DNA from: Natronolimnohabitans innermongolicus JCM 12255
GTDB taxonomy: Archaea > Halobacteriota > Halobacteria > Halobacteriales > Natrialbaceae
Reading direction: 5' to 3'
Length of the DNA stretch: 64,000 nt
Assembly: GCF_000337215.1 (NCBI RefSeq)
Contig: NZ_AOHZ01000052.1
Coordinates: 1 to 64,000, forward strand
Below, piece by piece: positions 1-8,177 of the stretch (positions are counted from its first letter, which is position 1; every line of letters begins with the position of its first letter). The notes under the pieces were generated by a model, which was not told where the DNA came from, ran no database searches, and saw nothing but the letters and a program-made list of their open reading frames with translations. Position numbers and translations under genes: made by a program.

Positions 1-834
1 GACCGGTACGGTGACTCGGCCGGTATGGTCGGTCAAATCGACGAAGAGGGCGACGACAGTCCCGCCGACCTCTTTTACACGCAAGATTCGGGAACGCTGG
101 GTCAACTGAAAGAGCGCGGTCGAACCGCCGAACTGACCGACGACGTTCTCGAGACCGTACCGGAGTCCTACCGCGATCCGGACGGAACCTGGACCGGAGT
201 TTCCGGGCGAACGCGATCGGTGGCTTACAACACCGACGAATGGGACGCCGAAGATATTCCAAACGATATCCTCGAGTTCGAGGACGACGAGCAGTTCGAA
301 GACGAACTCGGCTGGCGGACCGACTCGGGCTCGTTCCTCTCGTTCATCCGCGCGATGATGATCGAATACGGAGCGGACCGAACCGAAGAGTGGATCGAGG
401 GCCTCCAGGAACTCGGTATCAACAACTACGAGGGCGGCTCGACGACGCCCCAGGCCGTCGCCGACGGCGAAGTGACTGTCGGCCTCGTCAACCACTACTA
501 CGTCGGTCGGCTACTCGAGGACGACGAGGACGCACCGATCAACGTGACGTTCACCGAGGGCGACGTCGGTTCGCTGTTTAACGTCTCCGGCGTAGCCGTC
601 GTCGACACCGCCGACGACGTGGATCTCGCTCAGGAGTTCGTTGAGACTGTGATCAGCGAGGACGTCCAAGAGATGTTCGTCGATCTCAACGCCGAGTACG
701 CCGTCATCGACGATGTCGAATACGTCGGCGACATGCCCCAGCTCGACGAACTCAATCCGCCGGAGTTCGATCTGAACGATCTCGCCGACGTTGAACCCGC
801 CCAGGATCTGCTCCGAGACGTCGGCATCCTCTGA
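1..834 (+). CDS. Iron-type ABC transporter substrate-binding protein, 3' part only
   Basis: The reading frame is open from the first base, so the gene starts upstream of the window; 277 C-terminal residues are visible. They look like the C-terminal lobe of a periplasmic-type binding protein of the Fe(III)/FbpA-AfuA class: the pattern around residues 60-75 (SGRTRSVAYNTD), a GGSTTPQAVADGEVTVGLVNHYY stretch in pieces near residue 145-170, and a closing segment in which the protein is scored by 'AQEFVETVISEDVQEMFVD', are typical of this family. In haloarchaea such proteins are lipid-anchored outside the cell. The permease gene follows 188 bp downstream on the same strand. Substrate (iron versus another cation or thiamine-like solute) is inferred from family only. 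Confidence 0.8.
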   Translation, partial: DRYGDSAGMVGQIDEEGDDSPADLFYTQDSGTLGQLKERGRTAELTDDVLETVPESYRDPDGTWTGVSGRTRSVAYNTDEWDAEDIPNDILEFEDDEQFEDELGWRTDSGSFLSFIRAMMIEYGADRTEEWIEGLQELGINNYEGGSTTPQAVADGEVTVGLVNHYYVGRLLEDDEDAPINVTFTEGDVGSLFNVSGVAVVDTADDVDLAQEFVETVISEDVQEMFVDLNAEYAVIDDVEYVGDMPQLDELNPPEFDLNDLADVEPAQDLLRDVGIL

Positions 835-991
835 GAGGACTGTCGTACCGGTGTGCCGGCACAACCGCGGAACAGTCGGGGTTGCGCCGGAACTGATGGA
901 GTAGTTCGTCTGAACTTCGCCGCGACGAATCGATCCACTGATCGGACCGCGACTGAACCTGTTCCGTCGCCCGCATCGGGGAGTTAGGAAG

Positions 992-999
992 CCATAAAC
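992..999 (+). promoter_or_regulatory. Putative TATA box of the ABC permease gene
   Basis: The motif CATAAACC is centred about 27 bp ahead of the GTG at 1023, the spacing expected for a leaderless haloarchaeal transcript. The permease may therefore have its own promoter in addition to read-through from the binding-protein gene. Confidence 0.4.
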
Positions 1000-1022
1000 C
1001 AATCCACTAGTAACGATCACCC

Positions 1023-2627
1023 GTGAGTGACCGCGTTTCAACGTCCGAAAGCTCTTCGTCGCTCTTCGATCGGAGAGACCATGCGCTGGGTTTGACGCTG
1101 CTCAGCGGAGCCGTCGCCGCGCTAATGGTCTTTCCGCTCTCGTGGATCTTTCTCCGAGCGTTCGAGGTCGATTTCGGCCGCGCGACCGACATTCTCCTGC
1201 GGCCTCGGTCGCTCGAGATCGTCCTCAACAGCGTTCTTCTGATGGCCGGCGTGACGGTTCTGTCCGTTCTCATCGGCGTTCCGTGCGCGTGGCTGACCGT
1301 CCGGACTGATCTCCCATTCAAACGGTTCTGGACGGTCGTCATCGCACTGCCGCTAGCGATTCCCAGCTATCTGGGTGCGCTCGCGTACATCTCTGCGTTC
1401 GGCCCTCGCGGGGAACTCCAGTCGATACTCGAACCACTAGGTGTCGAACGACTTCCCGAGATATACGGGCTTCACGGCGCGATTCTCGTCATTACGCTCT
1501 ATACGTACCCCTACGTCTTTTTGACGACCCGCGCAGCCCTGAAAACCTTCGATACGACGCTGGTCGACGCCGCACGCACCCTGGAACACGACTACCGCGA
1601 GACGTTGCGCCGCGTGACGCTGCCACAGATCTGGCCGGCGATCACCGCCGGCGCCCTGCTGGTCGCGCTGTACGCCGTCTCCGACTTCGGGACGCCCGCA
1701 TTCATGCAACTGGACGTTTTCACTCGCCAGATTTACGTCGAGTACCGCGGCTGGAACTTGGACTACGCCGCGATGCTCTCGATCCAGTTGATCGTCCTCA
1801 CCATCTTCATCCTCGCCCTCGAGTCGAAAGTCCGCGGCCGCGAAAAGATCTACACCGACTCGAGTGGCGGTCAAGGGTTTACGGTCGAACTCGGATCATG
1901 GCGGTGGCCGGCGGCGGGCGCGTGCGCGCTCCTGTTTACCGCGACGATCCTCCTCCCCGTGGCCGTCTTCTCCTCGTGGTACCTCGGCGGCGCGACGAGC
2001 GACGTGCAGGCCTACCAGTTCCAGTGGGAGTACGCGTTCAACTCGGCGACCGTCTCGGCCGCCGCGGCCGGCATTGCCGCCCTCGCCGCACTGCCTGTGG
2101 CGTACCTCGCCGCCCGGTACGACACCCGACTCGGAGAACTGTTCGAGCGCGCGACGTACGTCGGCTACGCCGTTCCCGGCATCGTCATCGGACTCGCGCT
2201 CGTGTTCTTCGGCGCCAACTACGCCGGTATCGTCTACCAGGCACTGCCGCTGTTGATCTTTGCCTACGTCGTTCGCTTCATGCCCCAGTCCGTCGGCTCG
2301 ACTAGAACCGCAATCCTTCAGGTGAATCCGAAGCTCACTGAGGCATCGCGAACGCTGGGGAAGAACAACCTCGAGACGTTTCGAAAGGTGACGCTACCGC
2401 TGATCGCGCCGGGAATCGTCGCCGGCGCGGCGCTGGTCTTCCTGACGACGATGAAGGAGTTGCCGGCGACGCTGTTGCTCCGACCGACCGGCTTCGACAC
2501 GCTGGTTACGCACATCTGGCGCGCCGAGGAGGCCGCCTACATGAGCCACGCGGCCATCCCCGCGTTCGTGATTCTGCTCGTTTCCGGCCTCTCGATGGTG
2601 ATTATCCTCCGACAAGAGGACGCCTAA
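1023..2627 (+). CDS. Iron-type ABC transporter permease (fused two-domain)
   Basis: A 534-residue polytopic membrane protein with two homologous permease halves, as in FbpB/AfuB-type iron permeases. Each half carries the cytoplasmic EAA loop that docks the ATPase: DAARTLEHDYRETLRR near residue 180 and EASRTLGKNNLETFRK near residue 438. The start is GTG at 1023, supported by a TATA-like box 27 bp upstream. It pairs with the binding protein just upstream. No ABC ATPase gene follows: the next gene at 2706 is unrelated, so the ATPase must lie upstream of the window or elsewhere. Function as the membrane channel of an iron or similar uptake system is inferred from family. Confidence 0.88.
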   Translation: MSDRVSTSESSSSLFDRRDHALGLTLLSGAVAALMVFPLSWIFLRAFEVDFGRATDILLRPRSLEIVLNSVLLMAGVTVLSVLIGVPCAWLTVRTDLPFKRFWTVVIALPLAIPSYLGALAYISAFGPRGELQSILEPLGVERLPEIYGLHGAILVITLYTYPYVFLTTRAALKTFDTTLVDAARTLEHDYRETLRRVTLPQIWPAITAGALLVALYAVSDFGTPAFMQLDVFTRQIYVEYRGWNLDYAAMLSIQLIVLTIFILALESKVRGREKIYTDSSGGQGFTVELGSWRWPAAGACALLFTATILLPVAVFSSWYLGGATSDVQAYQFQWEYAFNSATVSAAAAGIAALAALPVAYLAARYDTRLGELFERATYVGYAVPGIVIGLALVFFGANYAGIVYQALPLLIFAYVVRFMPQSVGSTRTAILQVNPKLTEASRTLGKNNLETFRKVTLPLIAPGIVAGAALVFLTTMKELPATLLLRPTGFDTLVTHIWRAEEAAYMSHAAIPAFVILLVSGLSMVIILRQEDA

Positions 2628-2669
2628 CACGGGTTCGGTTGCGGGCTCGGTCGCGGCGACCGCAGCGGG

Positions 2670-2678
2670 ACTATTAAG
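2670..2678 (+). promoter_or_regulatory. Putative TATA box
   Basis: The motif ACTATTAAG lies about 31 bp before the ATG at 2706 in the 78-bp gap after the permease gene, and would give a nearly leaderless transcript. Confidence 0.35.
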
Positions 2679-2705
2679 TCGGTGCCGCAAGTTGTTCACG
2701 CCAGT

Positions 2706-3284
2706 ATGGAGTACTCGCTTGAAATCGACGGCACGCCGGAGACGATACCGGGCGGGACCGGCGTCCTGCTGTTGCATCCGAGCACGGGCGAAACGGACCG
2801 CATCGACACCGACTTTCTGAAGACCGACACCGACAACTTCCTCGTCATTTCCACGCGAACCACGGCCCGCGAAGTCAAACAAAAACTCGAGTACTACGAC
2901 GTCGACGAAGACTGCGCCGAAATCCTCGACACCCTCTCGATCGAACGCGGCTACTCGCGGCGCCGGAGCGACACCGTCCACTACGTCGCCGCCCCCGACG
3001 ACGTCGACGGCATCGTCGAACACATCGACGGCTTCCTCGAGGCCCACGACGGCAAGCTCCGCCTGAGTTTCGACTCCGTCACCGAACTCGCCTACTACGC
3101 CGGCGACGAGGAGGCCATCGAGACGGTCGAACGCATCCTGGAACTGCTCGAGGAACACGACGCCGTCGGGCTCTTTCACGTCTCCGAAGAGCCACACAGC
3201 GAGGCCGTCGTCGACCGCTTTCGCGACCTGTTTACCGGTATCATCGACCTCGACGAGGACGGCAGCATCGACGCCGAGTTCTGA
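2706..3284 (+). CDS. Conserved haloarchaeal protein (DUF7090-like)
   Basis: A 192-residue acidic, soluble protein starting MEYSLEIDG. I chose the ATG at 2706 over one 24 bp upstream because a TATA-like box lies 31 bp before it and MEYSLEID reads as a natural N-terminus. The text looks like a single alpha/beta domain: a GGTGVLLLHPSTGETDRID segment near residues 15-35, 'DNFLVISTRTTAREV' near residues 45-60, then helix-rich stretches ending in EDGSIDAEF. This pattern resembles haloarchaeal proteins of the DUF7090 type that may be degenerate RecA/KaiC-like folds, but no Walker motif is present. Molecular function is unknown. Confidence 0.7.
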   Translation: MEYSLEIDGTPETIPGGTGVLLLHPSTGETDRIDTDFLKTDTDNFLVISTRTTAREVKQKLEYYDVDEDCAEILDTLSIERGYSRRRSDTVHYVAAPDDVDGIVEHIDGFLEAHDGKLRLSFDSVTELAYYAGDEEAIETVERILELLEEHDAVGLFHVSEEPHSEAVVDRFRDLFTGIIDLDEDGSIDAEF

Positions 3285-3398
3285 GTTCCGGATACCGTCG
3301 CGGCCGACGGTTGGGTCTGCAGCGTGAGCGTTTTATTTTCCTCACCGGGGTAGGCGCGGTCGTCGTCGGGGCCGTAACCCCGTCGACGGAGGCTATCG

Positions 3399-3833
3399 AT
3401 GCCACAAATCAGAACAATCGTCCGCGAAGAGGTCGTCTCCGCGGCGCCGGACGAACCGCTCACCGAACTGGCCGACCGCATGGACGAAAAGCGGGTCGGA
3501 AGCGTCGTGATCGTCGAAAACGACGAACCGCGAGGGATCGTTACGGATCGTGATATCACGCTCGAGGTCGTCTCTCGCGGCGAAGATCCCGCGTCGGTGA
3601 CCGCCGACGACGTGATGAGCGACGACCTCGTCACCGTCGACGCCGACAGCGGGATCTTCGACGTGCTCCGTGCGATGGAAGACGCGAGCGTTCGACGCGT
3701 TCCGGCGATCGACACGGACGGGACGCTCGCCGGAATCGTGACCTTCGACGACTTCGTCGTGCTGTTGAGTCGAGAGCTGGGCCTGCTGGGCGAGATCGTC
3801 GAAGCCGAGATACCACCGTACGAACACACCTGA
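3399..3833 (+). CDS. CBS-domain protein
   Basis: A 144-residue protein made of two consecutive CBS motifs (about residues 8-60 and 70-130), each with the usual 'V.V.D......GIVTD.DI' pattern (GIVTDRDITLEV near residue 47; LAGIVTFDDFVVLL near residue 110). Tandem CBS domains form a Bateman module that binds adenine nucleotides and senses energy state or regulates a partner. No effector domain is fused to it, so its partner cannot be named. A TATA-like TTTTATTT run at 3331-3338 probably drives it. Confidence 0.85.
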   Translation: MPQIRTIVREEVVSAAPDEPLTELADRMDEKRVGSVVIVENDEPRGIVTDRDITLEVVSRGEDPASVTADDVMSDDLVTVDADSGIFDVLRAMEDASVRRVPAIDTDGTLAGIVTFDDFVVLLSRELGLLGEIVEAEIPPYEHT

Positions 3834-3971
3834 AACGGCGGGGCAGTAGTCGACCGGTCGTTTCGGTTCGACGGCGGTCGCGGCCGGATCGACCGCGATT
3901 CGAGTTCGGATCCGACCGATCGCCGACGCAAACGAGCGAAATCCGGCCCGATCAGCCCGAGCGCCGGACGC

Positions 3972-4805
3972 TCACTCCGCGAGCGCGTCGAACGTCTTCT
4001 CGGCCCACCGAATCGCGTACTCGGGTCCGTGGTCGCGGTAGGCCTCCGTATCGAGCGCCGCGAACGGCGCCGGCAGTTCGATCGCGTGCTTGATCGACGC
4101 ACAGGCCAACTCCGTCGCGTCCGCAAAATCAGTCTCGCCGCGAGCGACCGCCCGCGAGAGCCCCGACACGCGGTCCTCGAGCCGGTTGCCCGCGTCCTGC
4201 CAGGCGTCGGCGAGTTCCGGGTGGGCGCCGGCGTCCGCGTCTGTAGCTGTATCTGTATCCGTGTCTGCGTCGGTGCCCGCGTGCCAATCGGCGAAAACTT
4301 CGCGCGTCTGGAGGCCGACCCAGCCGTCGTACAGCGCCGCCGCGACCTGGTACGTTCCGTTCGAATCGAGCGCGACGGTTTCGTCGAGTTCGAGGTAGCG
4401 GTCCTCGAAGAACCCGAGGAAGTGTTCGGGGACGTCGAGTCCGACCTCGACGAACGCTTCGGCGAGCAGAAAGTCGACGAACGCTTCGGGCGAGCCTTCG
4501 ACTCGCGGCTTGACGATGACGACCGGCGGCTCGGTCTGGCGCGTCCAGGCGACGCTGCCGTCGCCGGGCATGCCGATCGTCAGATCCGAACTCGCGTAGC
4601 GAGCCAGCAGCTGTGGGGCGTCGGCCGGGAGCCAGTCGGCCGGATAGCTCGCCGGCTCGAGCGCGTCGACGACCAGTCCCAGCTCCTCGGCCTGGGCCGG
4701 CGGAAGCGTTTCGAAGTCGCGGTCGCAGTCGTACACCTGTGCGTCGGCTGCGTGCTCGTCTCGAACCGCCGCGACCGGACTCGAGAGGTCACGCGCTTCG
4801 AACAT
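3972..4805 (-). CDS. Conserved haloarchaeal protein (DUF7089-like)
   Basis: A 277-residue acidic soluble protein without transmembrane segments. It contains a low-complexity run of alternating Thr/Ala/Asp (TDADTDTDTATDADAG, near residue 180) that separates an N-terminal domain from a helical C-terminal part (residues about 200-277). The region around residues 80-110 (MPGDGSVAWTRQTEPPVVIVKPR) looks conserved. I recognise it only as a haloarchaea-restricted family and cannot assign a function. Its ATG overlaps by one base the stop of a 29-codon membrane microprotein gene immediately upstream, which suggests coupled translation. Confidence 0.65.
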   Translation of the reverse strand: MFEARDLSSPVAAVRDEHAADAQVYDCDRDFETLPPAQAEELGLVVDALEPASYPADWLPADAPQLLARYASSDLTIGMPGDGSVAWTRQTEPPVVIVKPRVEGSPEAFVDFLLAEAFVEVGLDVPEHFLGFFEDRYLELDETVALDSNGTYQVAAALYDGWVGLQTREVFADWHAGTDADTDTDTATDADAGAHPELADAWQDAGNRLEDRVSGLSRAVARGETDFADATELACASIKHAIELPAPFAALDTEAYRDHGPEYAIRWAEKTFDALAE

Positions 4806-4894
4806 CAGACGAGGACGTTCTGGGCGACGGCCAGCAGTGAGAGTACCACCGCGACGGCGACCGTGGCGAGGACGACCTTGGTTGGAGTGCTCAT
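4805..4894 (-). CDS. 29-residue single-pass membrane microprotein
   Basis: A short ORF beginning MSTPTKVVLATVAVAV and ending AQNVLV. After a short polar N-terminus it is almost entirely hydrophobic, consistent with one membrane helix. Its stop codon overlaps the start codon of the following minus-strand gene (TGATG junction), the arrangement of a translationally coupled operon. Small hydrophobic genes of this kind occur in haloarchaeal genomes and are often left unannotated. Function unknown. Confidence 0.55.
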   Translation of the reverse strand: MSTPTKVVLATVAVAVVLSLLAVAQNVLV

Positions 4895-5237
4895 ACGTGA
4901 ACGCAATCAGTCGTCTCGCTTAAATCCATCTTTCTCAGACGGACTGACTGTCGGTAGGCCGTCTCCCTGCCAGCAGACCGTAGCGGTGACATCGCGTCGG
5001 TCGATCGGGTCGTGCGTTTCGCTGCCATACCAATTGTTCGGGTGGAATCGAATTCAGGAGTCAACTCGAGAATAGATCGTTCTCTGTGGTGTTTGCATTC
5101 GAAATAGAGGGGTGGGTAGAAGGACGCAGTTACGGGACACGGTTCGACTCGAGCAGCCGCGAGCCGCTCGGAGCACACCGAGTATCGTCGGAATTCCTGC
5201 AGACGGATCGCCGAGACGACTCTCCCGACCTGGGTGG
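4895..5237. other. Intergenic region with a degenerate ORB-like box
   Basis: This 343-bp gap upstream of the microprotein gene and downstream of oapC holds no convincing gene. At 5094-5117 the sequence reads GCATTCGAAATAGAGGGGTG and continues GGT; the GAAA core and the GGGGTGGG tail match the origin's ORB boxes, with three changes between them. The promoter of the 4894 to 3972 gene pair must lie in the left part, which has a TTAAATCC-like stretch near 4920. Confidence 0.4.
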
Positions 5238-6353
5238 TTACGGCTCTTCCTCGTCCGATCGCCACGTATCCGGGACGTCGATCACGTACCGACCGTCTTC
5301 CTGCAGCGAGATGATGTACTCCTCACGGTTGTAGAGTTCCATCAGGTTGAGTTCGTACTGTCCCGGGCTGACGATCCTGATGCTCTCGAACTGCTCGTTG
5401 AGTTCTTCGCGGAGTTCTTCGATCGAGGGCTGCTCACCCGAGGGTTCGCTGACGACGCGCCCGCGGTCGGACGGCGGTACGTCGTCGTCGGCGTTCGGTG
5501 TAGCTGCTACATCGTCGGCGGGGGCCTCAGCAGGAAGGTCGTCCGATTGGACGACCGCGCTCCGAGCGTCTGCCTGCGCCGAATCCTCGCTGTCGGCCAT
5601 GATCGACTCGGTGCCACTCGGGTGCGACTCCGGTTCCGTCCCCGCCTCCGTCTTCAGTTCCGTCTCCGTCCCTGTACCGGACGGTGACCGATCTGGCTCG
5701 ACGGGATCCGTCGATTGCGATCGAGCGGTCGACGCCGCGTGGTCGGCGTCGGTCCCGGCTCCGGTCTGTGCGGTCGACCGATCTTCCGGCCGTTTGGCGG
5801 TATCGGGCCAAGCCGCGAACTCGCTCGTTTCGCCACCCGAATGACGGTCGCCGTCCGATCGGCCACCGCTCGCGTCGACGGACGACTGGTCGGTGCTGTC
5901 GGCCGGCGACTGCCCAGCGGCGTCGGTCGTGGCTCGACCACTCGAGCGCTGTCTCGTCGCGGCGTCGCCGTCCGCGTGTTGAGCGGTCTCGGCCTCACCC
6001 GCTCGGTCGCGCGCGTCTGTGGGCCAGGATCGACTGTCGTCAGTCGTCTCGGTCCCTTCGTTTCCGGTCGAGTCGGAACTCGAGGACACCCAACCGCGAA
6101 CGGTTTCTGCGGCGCGGCCGACGGTTCCAGTCGTCTCGGACTCCTCGTCTGCGTTCGAGGCGGCCGAAGCGCTCGCGTCAGCTCCGTCCCGTTCGGTCGC
6201 CGTCGACGCCTGAGACGTCTGAGCCGATCCGCCGGACGCTCGGCCGGCGGGTGCAAACTGGAACTTGTTGCCGCCACAGTCCGGACAGCCCGACAGCATC
6301 TCCTTCGAACCGTCGGGGAACGTCCGGCCGCAGGTCGTACATTCGTGTGGCAT
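5238..6353 (-). CDS. oapC: OapC/ArvC-family zinc-ribbon protein, origin-associated
   Basis: A 371-residue protein. The N-terminus carries a zinc ribbon with Cys5-x2-Cys8 and Cys23-x2-Cys26 (HECTTCGR ... SGCPDCGGNKF). A long Ser/Thr/Asp/Glu-rich, probably disordered linker (about residues 40-290) leads to a conserved C-terminal domain (IEELREELNEQFESIRIVSPGQYELNLMEL). This is the pattern of OapC/ArvC proteins, encoded with OapA and OapB beside haloarchaeal and other archaeal replication origins. It is the last gene of a leftward oapA-oapB-oapC operon, 12 bp after oapB. Molecular function is not settled in the family. An ORB-like sequence lies inside its linker-coding part at 6051-6070. Confidence 0.88.
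   Translation of the reverse strand: MPHECTTCGRTFPDGSKEMLSGCPDCGGNKFQFAPAGRASGGSAQTSQASTATERDGADASASAASNADEESETTGTVGRAAETVRGWVSSSSDSTGNEGTETTDDSRSWPTDARDRAGEAETAQHADGDAATRQRSSGRATTDAAGQSPADSTDQSSVDASGGRSDGDRHSGGETSEFAAWPDTAKRPEDRSTAQTGAGTDADHAASTARSQSTDPVEPDRSPSGTGTETELKTEAGTEPESHPSGTESIMADSEDSAQADARSAVVQSDDLPAEAPADDVAATPNADDDVPPSDRGRVVSEPSGEQPSIEELREELNEQFESIRIVSPGQYELNLMELYNREEYIISLQEDGRYVIDVPDTWRSDEEEP
6051..6070 (-). other. ORB-like sequence inside oapC
   Basis: Read on the minus strand the site is CGACCGGAAACGAAGGGACC. It matches the GGAAACGAAGGGG core of haloarchaeal ORB boxes except that the G-run is interrupted by A after three G. It lies in the DNA coding for the disordered linker, where protein constraint is weak. 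Confidence 0.4.
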
Positions 6354-6365
6354 TAGTTGTCAGTC

Positions 6366-6767
6366 TCAGTCTCGAGAGACGAGTGCGCTGATGAGCGTTT
6401 CGTCCTTGTGGAGCGTTTCGATCTGGTTGGCCGGGCCGATGACCGTCAGCTTCGCCGTCGATTCGTCGTTACCCATGATCCGGCCGAGCAGCGAGGAGTC
6501 GTTCGCCTTGGACTTCGGGTACGTCTCGATTTCGATGCCGTTGAACTCGTCAGGGCTGATCTCGGACATCGTCACCTCGATGAGACGGCTCTCCTCGTCG
6601 GGCGACAGACCCTCCTCGAGGATGACGATGTTGCCGTCGTGGACGCCGTCTAAGATCATCCTGATCTTCTCCATCGTCGCCATGTTCTCCATGCGCTCGC
6701 CGCTGATCAGGTCGATCTGAACGCCGTCGGAACCGTCCGAATCGTCCGCGTTGGTTGCTTTTGGCAT
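6366..6767 (-). CDS. oapB: OapB/ArvB-family protein (DUF2073), origin-associated
   Basis: A 133-residue protein starting MPKATNADDSDG. A GTG nine bases upstream is possible, but a GGGTGA Shine-Dalgarno-like run sits just ahead of the ATG at 6767, which favours the ATG. After an acidic tail, the body (GVQIDLISGERMENMATMEKIRMILDG ... in two conserved stretches, and EVTMSEISPDEFNGIEIET) is the DUF2073 domain of the OapB/ArvB family, found next to Era-like GTPases and Orc1 in archaea. The gene follows oapA directly (start context overlaps the oapA stop) and precedes oapC, so the three are very likely co-transcribed. Biochemical role is unknown; partnership with the GTPase is inferred from gene order. 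Confidence 0.88.
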   Translation of the reverse strand: MPKATNADDSDGSDGVQIDLISGERMENMATMEKIRMILDGVHDGNIVILEEGLSPDEESRLIEVTMSEISPDEFNGIEIETYPKSKANDSSLLGRIMGNDESTAKLTVIGPANQIETLHKDETLISALVSRD

Positions 6768-6772
6768 CGTGA

Positions 6773-7411
6773 TCACCCGAAGTACTCCGCGATGTTGTCG
6801 TAGACTTCGTCCATGTTGTCGCCTTCCTTCGCGGAGAGCGGGATCGTCTTGTGTTGCGGGAAGGCGTCTTCGATCCGCTTGACACTCGAGTCGTCGAGGT
6901 CGATCTTGTTCGCGAAGATGAGAACGGGGAGATCGCGGGATTCGATGATCCCGATCAGCATGGTGTTGACCTGCGTGATCGGATCTTCGGCGCTATCGAG
7001 AACGTAAATGACGCCGTCGACGTCTTCGCGCAGCCAGTGCATCGCCTCGGCGACGCCTTCGGTCGCCTCGCGGGAGCGACGGATGGCGTCGTCGTGTTCC
7101 ATCTCGTCGGTGAACTCCTCGTAGTCGACTTTCGTCGTCACGCCGGGCGTGTCGACGATGTCGATGGTCACCGACTTGCCGTTGCGTTCGATCTGAACGT
7201 CTTCTTTCCTGCGTGCGCGTCGCGTCTCGTGCGGGATGTGACTCTCCGCGCCGATCGCGTCGCCCGTCCAGTCACGAGCGATTCGGTTGGCAAGCGTCGT
7301 CTTTCCAGCGTTCGGCGGACCGTAAATACCGATTCGTTTGGGTTCCTGTTCCGAAAACAGGCGATCCGTAACCCGAGAGATACTATCTTTGAGTTCTGTG
7401 AACAGTCCCAT
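6773..7411 (-). CDS. oapA: Era-like GTP-binding protein OapA/ArvA, origin-associated
   Basis: A 212-residue small GTPase. G1 P-loop GPPNAGKT is at residues 31-38, G3 is DTPG in 'IDIVDTPGVTTK', and G4 is NKID in 'IFANKIDLDD'. I start it at the ATG 7411 (MGLFTELKDS) rather than further upstream because a GGAGG Shine-Dalgarno run lies 11 bases before it and the extra N-terminal codons look non-coding. The protein belongs to the Era-like GTPases that sit beside archaeal oriC/orc1 with OapB and OapC. It runs leftward from the origin, co-directional with the left replication fork. Target and GAP are unknown. Confidence 0.9.
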   Translation of the reverse strand: MGLFTELKDSISRVTDRLFSEQEPKRIGIYGPPNAGKTTLANRIARDWTGDAIGAESHIPHETRRARRKEDVQIERNGKSVTIDIVDTPGVTTKVDYEEFTDEMEHDDAIRRSREATEGVAEAMHWLREDVDGVIYVLDSAEDPITQVNTMLIGIIESRDLPVLIFANKIDLDDSSVKRIEDAFPQHKTIPLSAKEGDNMDEVYDNIAEYFG

Positions 7412-7825
7412 CCTAGGGGGCCTCCAGCACCGCGGGGTGCATCTGCGCGTACTACAAACTGAATCCACTTAAGCCTACGTCAGACGTGTAGACAATTCAA
7501 CGACTGTGAGTTGTCATCAGGTATAAAGAACTCATATGTGCAGTTATCGAGCGCTGACACCACCCCCGTTTCGAGTCCGATTGACCCGAATCCAATCGAC
7601 CTGAGTCAGTCGACCGCAGTCCATCCCCGGTTCGTTACAGATATCGGAGTTCTGTGACGATTGCGGCTGTGGACTTCCTCCTTGTTTCTCCGTGACCAAG
7701 CCCATCGATCCATGATGGTCGAGTTATCAATATATCGATCGATAGGGTGAGTTACCAATAGTCGTGGCTTTTGGTACCGTATCCCTCGAAAGTGATTTCG
7801 TTTCGCTGTTGGACGACCTCGAGAC

Positions 7826-7853
7826 ACCCCCCACCCCTTCGTTTCAACTGGAG
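7826..7853 (-). other. ORB1, extended Orc1-binding box
   Basis: On the minus strand the core is CTCCAGTTGAAACGAAGGGG, followed by TGGGGGGT, the long G string characteristic of extended haloarchaeal ORB elements. It is in inverted orientation relative to ORB2 across the AT-rich core. Confidence 0.85.
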
Positions 7854-7979
7854 ACGACTGTCGGTGGGGGAGGGGGTTTCGTCGAATACGACGGAGATCG
7901 TCACCGAGAGAACGTCTATTTTGGCGATATTGGAGGATACGAGACCTGTCTCGCCTATCGAGCTGCTAAGAATTGGCTC

Positions 7980-8075
7980 TAGTAACTCGAGCTGCTGAGA
8001 GAGGCTGTTCTAGCAGTCTCTAGTAACTAGAAACAACATTCCTAGTAAAATAACTGATTTGCTAGTGCTACGGAC
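7980..8075. other. AT-rich core with repeated CTAGTAA motifs (candidate unwinding element)
   Basis: The motif CTAGTAA occurs at about 7980, 8022 and 8041, with a related GCTAGTGCT near 8063, inside one of the most AT-rich stretches of the origin (AACTAGAAACAACATTCC, then TAGTAAAATAACTG). It lies between the inverted ORB1 and ORB2, where the duplex-unwinding element is expected. Whether CTAGTAA is a protein site or simply part of an easily melted region cannot be told. Confidence 0.55.
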
Positions 8076-8148
8076 CGTGTTCGATGCCGTAGGTAATAAA
8101 GGTTCCCGTTCTAGAAACCACCCCTCCCCCCCTCCCCTCCTTCAGCGT

Positions 8149-8177
8149 GTTCCACCTGAAACGAAGGGGTGGGGGGC
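8149..8177 (+). other. ORB2, extended Orc1-binding box
   Basis: Forward-strand box GTTCCACCTGAAACGAAGGG followed by GTGGGGGGC. Its GAAACGAAGGGGTGGGGGG part is identical to ORB1 read on the opposite strand. A C-rich run (8118-8140) lies immediately on its inner side. Confidence 0.85.
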
